Positions 7,979 through 10,934 of a stretch of DNA of 10,934 nt are shown here, piece after piece (positions within the stretch are counted from its first letter, which is position 1; each line of letters begins with the position of its first letter). Origin of the DNA: JAHEJB01 sp037969195. GTDB lineage: Bacteria > Bacteroidota > Rhodothermia > Rhodothermales > Rubricoccaceae. The DNA lies in the NCBI GenBank assembly GCA_037969195.1, contig JBBKWZ010000099.1, positions 1 to 10,934 on the forward strand. Direction: 5' to 3'. The notes under the pieces are model-generated. The model saw only the letters and a list, made by a program, of their open reading frames with translations. It was not told the DNA's origin and ran no database searches. The translations under genes and the position numbers were made by a program.

Positions 7979-8112
7979 TTGCGTCTTTATCGCACAACGT
8001 AGTGATAACGCTCGGAACAGCAGGCCATGCCGTGAACTATGCGGGCGTTACGCACTGGATGTGCGGCGCGTTATCTGTACGTATTAGGGATAGACAGTAG
8101 TTAGGCGTCCGA

Positions 8113-8415
8113 ATGCACGTAGTCGCCCACGACCCCCACAACTGGTTCCTCCTCAAGGAGGACGGCGCGCTCTACCTCGACGTGAACTCCGGCCACTCCG
8201 CCGTCGGGTTTTGCGTGCTCATCCGCCTCACCGAGGAGGAGGCCCGTCGGTACCGCGAGGGGGGGGATCCGTTCCTGTCGGCGCTGGCCAGGGACCTACA
8301 GGACCGCGGCCCCTCCGCCGCCCTCGCCGAGCGGAACCTCAACGGCGAACTCGGGGAGGCCGTCACCGAGGCGGTGGTGCGGTGGCGGGCATCGGGCCCC
8401 TCACCCTCGGCGTAG
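8113..8415 (+). CDS. Small orphan protein of an integron cassette, function unknown
   Basis: 100 residues starting MHVVAHDPHNWFLLKEDGAL and going on with YLDVNSGHSAVGF, then LTEEEARRYREGGDPFLSAL and a charged, alanine-rich helix to the C-terminus. I do not recognise a characterised family. There is no signal peptide or membrane segment, so it is probably cytosolic, with a mixed alpha/beta look. The ATG lies only 6 bases after the GTTAGGC crossover core, with no visible Shine-Dalgarno sequence, and the TAG stop is 6 bases before the first GCCTAAC core, exactly the compact fit of a cassette ORF. Its GC content is visibly higher than in flanking genes, in keeping with acquisition from elsewhere. 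A run of eight G (8259-8266) within the gene is a place where a sequencing or slippage frameshift could occur; the frame reads through it intact here. Confidence 0.65.
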   Translation: MHVVAHDPHNWFLLKEDGALYLDVNSGHSAVGFCVLIRLTEEEARRYREGGDPFLSALARDLQDRGPSAALAERNLNGELGEAVTEAVVRWRASGPSPSA

Positions 8416-8420
8416 TCGGC

Positions 8421-8444
8421 CGCCTAACCCGCCGCCTAACCCGC
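8421..8444 (+). repeat. 12-base tandem duplication carrying two R'' cores
   Basis: CGCCTAACCCGC is present twice in tandem (8421-8432, 8433-8444), so GCCTAAC occurs at 8422-8428 and again at 8434-8440. Either could act as R'' of the attC that follows the cassette ORF; the first keeps 11 of 12 bases complementary to the left end of the cassette (AGTTAGGCGTCCG region). Confidence 0.8.
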
Positions 8445-8558
8445 CGCTCTAGCGGACGCAGGGCTTCCGGCGCCTTGCCTCGCTCCATCGGCAGCTCCTA
8501 CACTGGCACGTTCCGCCTACTGCGCGGCCCTGCTCCGCTAACCGGCAAGCTGTTATGA
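8434..8558 (+). other. attC-like recombination site of cassette 1 (long type)
   Basis: The R'' core is GCCTAAC (8434-8440) and the R' core is GTTATGA (8552-8558). The flanks pair imperfectly inside: TAGCGGA-CGCAGGGC at 8450-8464 is the complement, with interruptions, of GCCCTG-TCCGCTA at 8527-8540. The span of about 125 bases is at the long end of known attC sites, similar to VCR-type sites. The central part is GC-rich and noncoding. Fold quality was judged by eye only. Confidence 0.6.
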
Positions 8559-8721
8559 GCTCGCTTCGCTCGCTCATAACGGGGTCGCGGTTAAGCGTTC
8601 CGGCTCAGGCTTTGTCCCCTATTTTGTAGCCGCGCAAAGCACTCGAAGGCGATCTGCAATTCCGCTCTAAACGGCAACGCCGGATCTCTCTTCGTGCGGC
8701 TCGCGCAATCGACTCATAACC
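8552..8721 (+). repeat. 170-bp direct repeat, left copy (noncoding cassette 2)
   Basis: It begins at the crossover core GTTATGAGC and ends at the ACTCATAACC core. The same 170 bases recur at 9808-9977, same orientation, same length, with about 17 substitutions by hand count (about 90% identity) and no net indel. The first 29 bases form a hairpin (GTTATGAGC 8552-8560 pairing with GCTCATAAC 8572-8580). No ORF of note is present on either strand. Homology stops sharply at both ends. Confidence 0.9.
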
Positions 8722-8781
8722 AGCGGTTGAAACGTACCCCTCCCAGTCTGGAAGGAGACGCTTAACCGCGACCCGTTAGGC
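8574..8781 (+). other. Candidate giant attC filling almost all of noncoding cassette 2
   Basis: CATAAC (8575-8580) is followed by GGGTCGCGGTTAAGCGT (8582-8598), which is the perfect 17-base inverse complement of ACGCTTAACCGCGACCC (8758-8774), itself followed by GTTAGGC (8775-8781). With AAC pairing GTT, the stem reaches 20 bp with one bulged G, the order R''-L''...L'-R' being that of an attC but about 207 bases long. A shorter attC (8714-8781) is nested within and shares the same right arm. Confidence 0.45.
8714..8781 (+). other. attC-like site of cassette 2 (short, nested form)
   Basis: R'' is TCATAAC (8714-8720), the L'' arm is GCGGTTGAAACGT (8723-8735), the L' arm is ACGCTTAACCGC (8758-8769) and R' is GTTAGGC (8775-8781). 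The arms pair GCGGTT:AACCGC, then AA:TT after one unpaired G, then CGT:ACG after a mismatch, with CTCC/GGAG nearer the loop. A length of 68 bases and an extrahelical base are typical of attC sites. Confidence 0.65.
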
Positions 8782-8800
8782 GCACGAAACTGAGGCGGTG

Positions 8801-9748
8801 ATGATCACGAGTATCCAAAGCGTACTTGGCGGGATTGGCAACACACCACTGGTCGAACTCCAGAAGGTCGTCCCCCCGGGCTCGGGACGCGTCGTCGCGA
8901 AACTGGAGTGGGCGAATCCGACTGGGAGCATGAAGGATCGGATGGCCAAAGCGGCCATCGAACGGGCGGAGGCGAGCGGACGGCTCGAGCCTGGTGGGAC
9001 CGTCGTCGAGTACACGGCCGGGACGACCGGCATTTCGTTGGCGTTCGTATGCGCTGCACGAGGATACGGTCTCGAGATCGTGTTTTCTGATGCGTTCAGC
9101 GATGAGAAGCGGCGGACGATGCAAGCGTTCGGGGCGAACGTGACGGATGTGCCCAGCGACAACAAGCGGATTACGGAGACCCTGATCAAAGCGATGATCA
9201 GCACCGCGGCCGACATCAGCAAGCGGCCCCACCACTGGTACTGCGATCAACTCAATAACCACGACGCCATCGAGGGCTATCTCCCCCTCGGCGAAGAAAT
9301 CTGGAAGCAAACCGGCGGTCAGCTTGAGGCGTTCGTGCACTCCGTCAGCACGGCTCACTCGATTCATGGCGTGACGAGGTCCTTGTGGGCCCACAACGAT
9401 CGGATTCGGATTGTCGCCGTCGAACCGGCGGAATCCGCGGTCCTCTCGGGAAAGCCATCCGGTTCGCACAAGATCGAAGGCATCGGAATTGGGTTCATCC
9501 CGCCGCTGTGGGAGCCCGGCCTCGTCACCGAAATTCACACAGTTACGACCGAGGACGCGAAGGATATGACTCGGCGATTGGCCCGCGAGGAAGGGATTTT
9601 TGCTGGTGCTTCGTCTGGCGCGAATGTCGTCGCCGCGATTAGGGTGGCACAGCAACTCGGGCCTGGTGCGACGGTGGCCACCCTGATCGTAGACTCGGGA
9701 CTGCGCTACCTGAGCACGGATATTTACGCTGGCAAGACCGGCGCCTAA
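8801..9748 (+). CDS. Cysteine-synthase-like PLP enzyme (fold type II), cassette-borne
   Basis: 315 residues from ATG 8801, with GAGGCG upstream as a ribosome site; a GTG at 8798 would add one residue. Length matches O-acetylserine sulfhydrylases. GNTPLVEL opens the fold; K45 in NPTGSMKDR is the PLP Schiff-base lysine; VVEYTAGTTGISLA (68-81) sits at the substrate loop, where CysK has TSGNTG; WYCDQLNN (146-153) and the C-terminal VDSGLRYLST are family features. The PLP-phosphate loop, GTGGT in CysK, is here STAHS (183-187), so this is a divergent family member and the sulfur donor or acceptor may differ from O-acetylserine plus sulfide. Its TAA stop lies inside the attC R'' core, and it is flanked by 170-bp repeats, so it is a mobile cassette gene. 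No cysE or sulfate-assimilation gene is adjacent. Cystathionine synthase-like or beta-substituted alanine synthesis are alternatives. Confidence 0.85.
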   Translation: MITSIQSVLGGIGNTPLVELQKVVPPGSGRVVAKLEWANPTGSMKDRMAKAAIERAEASGRLEPGGTVVEYTAGTTGISLAFVCAARGYGLEIVFSDAFSDEKRRTMQAFGANVTDVPSDNKRITETLIKAMISTAADISKRPHHWYCDQLNNHDAIEGYLPLGEEIWKQTGGQLEAFVHSVSTAHSIHGVTRSLWAHNDRIRIVAVEPAESAVLSGKPSGSHKIEGIGIGFIPPLWEPGLVTEIHTVTTEDAKDMTRRLAREEGIFAGASSGANVVAAIRVAQQLGPGATVATLIVDSGLRYLSTDIYAGKTGA

Positions 9749-9814
9749 CATGGCATGCAGCCGACGGCGGCTAGGGCGATCATGAGCCGCCGCGGCTGAT
9801 GCCCGACGTAATGA
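9743..9814 (+). other. attC site of the cysteine-synthase cassette
   Basis: R'' is GCCTAAC (9743-9749) and R' is GTAATGA (9808-9814). The arms GGCAT(g)CAGCCG(a)CGGCGGCT (9752-9772) and AGCCGCCG-CGGCTG-ATGCC (9785-9803) pair perfectly over 19 bp except for two extrahelical bases, G9757 and A9764, both on the same arm, with a 12-base loop. Unpaired bases on one arm are the hallmark that lets integrases choose the strand. R' departs from GTTRRRY by having A in place of the second T, which may weaken recombination here. Confidence 0.85.
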
Positions 9815-9977
9815 GCTCGCTTCGCTCGCTCATAATGGAGTCGCGGTTAAGCGTTCCGGCTCAAGGTTTATTCCCTATTCTGTAGTCGCGAATAGCACTC
9901 GAAGACGATCTGCGAATCCGCTCTAAACGGCAACGCCGGATCTCTCTTCGTGATGCTCGCACAATCGACTCATAACC
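9808..9977 (+). repeat. 170-bp direct repeat, right copy (truncated cassette)
   Basis: Same length and orientation as 8552-8721 and about 90% identical. It begins at the R' core of the preceding attC, here GTAATGAGC, and ends at ACTCATAACC. The left arm TCGCGGTTAAGCGTTCC (9841-9857) is kept but the complementary right arm and the GTTAGGC core seen after the left copy are absent; instead the DNA continues straight into a fragment of a T9SS-tail gene. The 5' hairpin is partly spoiled (GTAATGAGC against GCTCATAAT). Confidence 0.9.
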
Positions 9978-10000
9978 GGAGACTGACGCTGCTGAAGTAG
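9977..10000 (+). pseudogene. Fossil of the last codons of a T9SS-tail gene
   Basis: Directly after the right 170-bp repeat the frame 9977-10000 reads RRLTLLK-stop, the usual ending of T9SS type A sorting domains. Nothing upstream in that frame is coding, since it enters the repeat. The word TGACGCTGCTGA (9984-9995) recurs at 10233-10244 in the next T9SS remnant at the same place in the domain. With only eight codons this could be chance, but the match of position and context is good. Confidence 0.4.
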
Positions 10001-10040
10001 CCTGACGGTCCACCGAACAAACTGGAGCCCCTGCTTCACG

Positions 10041-10100
10041 ATGAGGCAGTGGCTCTTTCGATGCAAAGGGCACCTTCCCCGATTGGGAGGCCGAGGGCAT
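10041..10100 (+). repeat. Interspersed repeat family, copy C
   Basis: The core AAAGGGCACCTTCCCC-GATTGGGAGGCCGAGGGCAT (10065-10100, with a short break) matches AAAAGGCACCTTCCCC...GAGGGCCGAAGGCAT of copy D and GGGAGGCCCAGGGC of copy B. The left half of the family consensus is poorly preserved here. It runs directly into the T9SS-tail remnant. Confidence 0.6.
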
Positions 10101-10250
10101 GGGGTCCACGCTCCGCAACGGCACGCTCACAGCCAGTCCGGGGCACGAGTTCACCATCGACGGCGCCCGGCCTACCTTCGGGTGTCTACCTAGTCCGTGC
10201 AAGGGGTGAGCAGTTCACCTTCGCGCTCAGCATGACGCTGCTGAGATTAG
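10042..10250 (+). pseudogene. Remnant of a T9SS type A sorting domain, frameshifted
   Basis: One frame reads LRNGTLTASPGHEFTIDGA (about 10111-10167) and the next frame continues GLPSGVYLVRARGEQFTF and then ALSMTLLR (10169-10246). Joined, they give the familiar end of a T9SS sorting domain. The switch is explained by one extra C in the run CCC at 10166-10168. No stop codon follows where the domain should end; the second frame runs on to 10354. The upstream YPNP part and any catalytic domain are missing, the DNA before 10099 belonging to repeat copy C. So this is a broken leftover, or, if the extra C is a sequencing error, a short tail with no protein in front. T9SS tails need a cargo domain, so function is unlikely. 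Confidence 0.65.
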
Positions 10251-10372
10251 AGACATTTCGCCACTTGTGGCCGCTAGGTGTTCTAGACGGCGACCGTAAG
10301 AACTGTTTGCATTGCTTTGTATATATTCTACTCTACGCCGCTCTGTTCAACTAAATCAAAAGGAAGGTTACT
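10251..10372 (+). promoter_or_regulatory. AT-rich leader and ribosome site of the DUF1059 gene
   Basis: After GC-rich DNA the stretch 10300-10372 turns AT-rich (TTTGCATTGCTTTGTATATATTC), as promoters often do, and a clear ribosome site AAAAGGAAGG (10358-10367) lies 5 bases before the ATG at 10373. I could not settle on a specific -33/-7 pair. The strong Shine-Dalgarno sequence is unusual beside the other genes of this window. Confidence 0.45.
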
Positions 10373-10561
10373 ATGGCTAAGGTGATTCACTGTCGAGACG
10401 CCGGATTCGATTGCAACGCGGTTATCCGGGCGGAGACGGAAGAAGGCGCACTCCAAATGGTCGCTCAACACGCCCAGACGGTGCATGGTTTGGAAGAAGT
10501 CACTCCGGAGCTAGTCGAGAAGGTAAAGTCTGTCATGCGCGAAGAGCCGACAGAGGCGTAG
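10373..10561 (+). CDS. DUF1059 family small protein
   Basis: 62 residues: MAKVIHCRDAGFDCNAVIRA, then ETEEGALQMVAQHAQTVHGL and EEVTPELVEKVKSVMREE. This is the DUF1059 pattern: a first strand with C-R-D-x-G-x-D-C, an E-T-E-E turn, a helix ending in H-x-x-x-V-H-G and a final P-E-L-x-E-K-V helix. The full family length is present. It is a soluble, probably cytosolic protein found widely in bacteria and archaea; no reaction is established. Two cysteines (7 and 14) and two histidines (H33, H38) could bind a metal or act in redox, which is only a suggestion. The start is fixed by a strong ribosome site. It is a stand-alone gene bordered by repeat copies C and D. Confidence 0.88.
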   Translation: MAKVIHCRDAGFDCNAVIRAETEEGALQMVAQHAQTVHGLEEVTPELVEKVKSVMREEPTEA

Positions 10562-10921
10562 TGGGGCGATGCAGTAATTGTAGTAACAGCCGATGCAATC
10601 GGAAGAGGTAACGACGTGTCTACGCGAAGGTCGCCAACCACGGGACTAAACGCCTTTGGCTGAATCGCTTGAAAAGGCACCTTCCCCAGCATGGAGGGCC
10701 GAAGGCATTGAGCCGAACCTCATTCAGGTCAAGATCGTGCGACGATCAGAGAAGTGAAGCGAGGCTCGCGGTCACCGGAGCGTGAGCATTCTCGCAGAGT
10801 TTGAGGCGACGCTAGGTGGCCCCTAAACATTTGAAAGCGATTCGGCCCGCTTGCAAGTGTCCTTCTCCGAAAGTACCATTCAAGCTCTAGCCATCTGTAA
10901 CCAACCCAGGCAAGTAATACG
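10562..10921. other. Gene-free stretch after DUF1059
   Basis: About 360 bases with no convincing gene. It contains repeat copy D (10621-10710) and, just after it, a short palindrome GATCGT-GCG-ACGATC (10733-10747). From 10750 to 10921 I see no motif beyond a possible leader for a gene starting at 10922. Confidence 0.6.
10621..10710 (+). repeat. Interspersed repeat family, copy D (downstream of DUF1059)
   Basis: This is the best-preserved copy: GCGAAGG (10624-10630), CCAACCA, ACTAAACG, CCTTTGGCTGAATCGC (10653-10668), AAAAGGCACCTTCCCC (10672-10687) and GGAGGGCCGAAGGCAT. GCCTTT and AAAGGC within it can pair (10652-10657 with 10673-10678), giving a possible small hairpin. Confidence 0.7.
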
Positions 10922-10934
10922 ATGACGACCGTGA
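10922..10934 (+). CDS. Possible start of the next gene (partial)
   Basis: ATG ACG ACC GTG A runs off the right edge. AGGCAAG (10909-10915) is a moderate ribosome-site match 6 bases before it. Only four codons are visible, so the product cannot be named. Confidence 0.25.

Larger units (their letters stand above)
7586..8099. other. Gene-free stretch between DUF2911 and the first cassette
   Basis: About 510 bases without a convincing gene. It holds a 10-bp stem-loop (7648-7671), repeat copy B (about 7731-7810), an exact 14-base tandem duplication (7951-7978) and a cluster of GTTA/TTAGG words from 8046 to 8106 leading into the cassette region. Long open frames present here (for example 7543-8100) start inside the DUF2911 gene, show no family motif or plausible composition, and run through the repeat, so they are not called. 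Confidence 0.6.
8100..9814 (+). mobile_element. Integron gene-cassette cluster (CALIN-like): three cassettes with attC sites
   Basis: The segment can be divided at integron crossover cores (G^TTRRRY): GTTAGGC 8100, GTTATGA 8552, GTTAGGC 8775 and the variant GTAATGA 9808. Cassette 1 (8101-8552) carries a 100-codon ORF. Cassette 2 (8553-8775) is noncoding. Cassette 3 (8776-9808) carries the cysteine-synthase-like gene. In cassettes 1 and 3 the left end is complementary to the R'' core at the right end (TTAGGC with GCCTAA; TTAGGCGC with GCGCCTAA), as expected when the two come together in the attC of a circular cassette. ORFs begin a few bases after the left core and stop at or near R''. No intI gene, attI or integrase promoter is seen, so the origin could be a sedentary array extending outside the window or a stray cluster of inserted cassettes. 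Confidence 0.75.

Noticed and set aside
7996..8050. A short attC made from TAACGC ... GCGTTA
   Set aside because: Only the outer six bases pair well; the inner arms do not match, so it is not called as a site.
7543..8100. Open frame of 185 codons on the plus strand
   Set aside because: It starts inside the DUF2911 gene, crosses a hairpin and a repeat, and its translation shows no family pattern.
8211..8558. Second open frame overlapping the cassette ORF and running into the attC
   Set aside because: Low-complexity Arg/Gly/Pro translation typical of a shadow frame in GC-rich DNA; it crosses the recombination site.
8762..9751. Long minus-strand open frame opposite the cysteine-synthase gene
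   Set aside because: It mirrors the high-GC codon pattern of the real gene; the plus frame has clear PLP-enzyme motifs.
8552..9977. Insertion sequence or composite transposon around the cysteine-synthase gene
   Set aside because: The 170-bp repeats encode no transposase, have no target-site duplication that I can see, and end at integron cores.
6811..10710. CRISPR array
   Set aside because: The repeats are few, long, degenerate and hundreds to thousands of bases apart, with no regular spacers and no cas genes.

Overview
The window looks like a chromosomal stretch from a fairly GC-rich member of the Bacteroidota, most likely a marine Rhodothermota (Rhodothermales-like) bacterium. The reason is that three secreted proteins end in a type IX secretion system (T9SS) type A sorting domain (pattern YPNP ... 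GxxV ... LPSGVYFVR ... R), and fossils of two more such tails are present. Several genes lack a clear Shine-Dalgarno sequence, as is common in this phylum. The taxonomic placement is an inference from these traits.

Left part (1-6711), ordinary exported functions: the C-terminal end of an SLC1-type dicarboxylate/acidic amino acid symporter; an exported tetratricopeptide-repeat protein; two tandem paralogous T9SS-exported zinc metalloproteases with a leishmanolysin-like layout (HExxH, then a distant SHW/SHL histidine and an LMTP Met-turn); and, convergent to them on the minus strand, a T9SS-exported type I sulfatase with an Fn3-like module. Together they suggest breakdown of extracellular protein and sulfated polymers, with amino-acid or dicarboxylate uptake.

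Right part (about 6800-10934), accessory mosaic: single genes (DUF2911 lipoprotein-like exported protein, cassette ORF, cysteine-synthase-like PLP enzyme, DUF1059 protein) are separated by repeats. From 8100 to about 9815 the DNA has the anatomy of integron gene cassettes: GTTRRRY crossover sites at 8100, 8552 and 8775 with a variant at 9808, and GCCTAAC or CATAAC R'' cores. For each coding cassette the left end is complementary to the R'' core at its right end. One attC (9743-9814) folds into a near-perfect hairpin with two extrahelical bases on one arm. No integrase is visible, so within this window it is a CALIN-type cluster (attC sites without intI).

The cysteine-synthase cassette is bracketed by two 170-bp direct repeats (about 90% identical by hand count) whose ends fall at integron core sites. 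A second, unrelated degenerate repeat family (four copies, all in the same orientation) lies on both sides of the DUF2911 gene and on both sides of the DUF1059 gene. Downstream of the cassettes are fossils of T9SS sorting domains, one broken by what looks like a single extra C. The most interesting part is this repeat-bounded one-gene-module architecture, in particular the noncoding cassette at 8553-8775 that may be almost entirely one very long attC.
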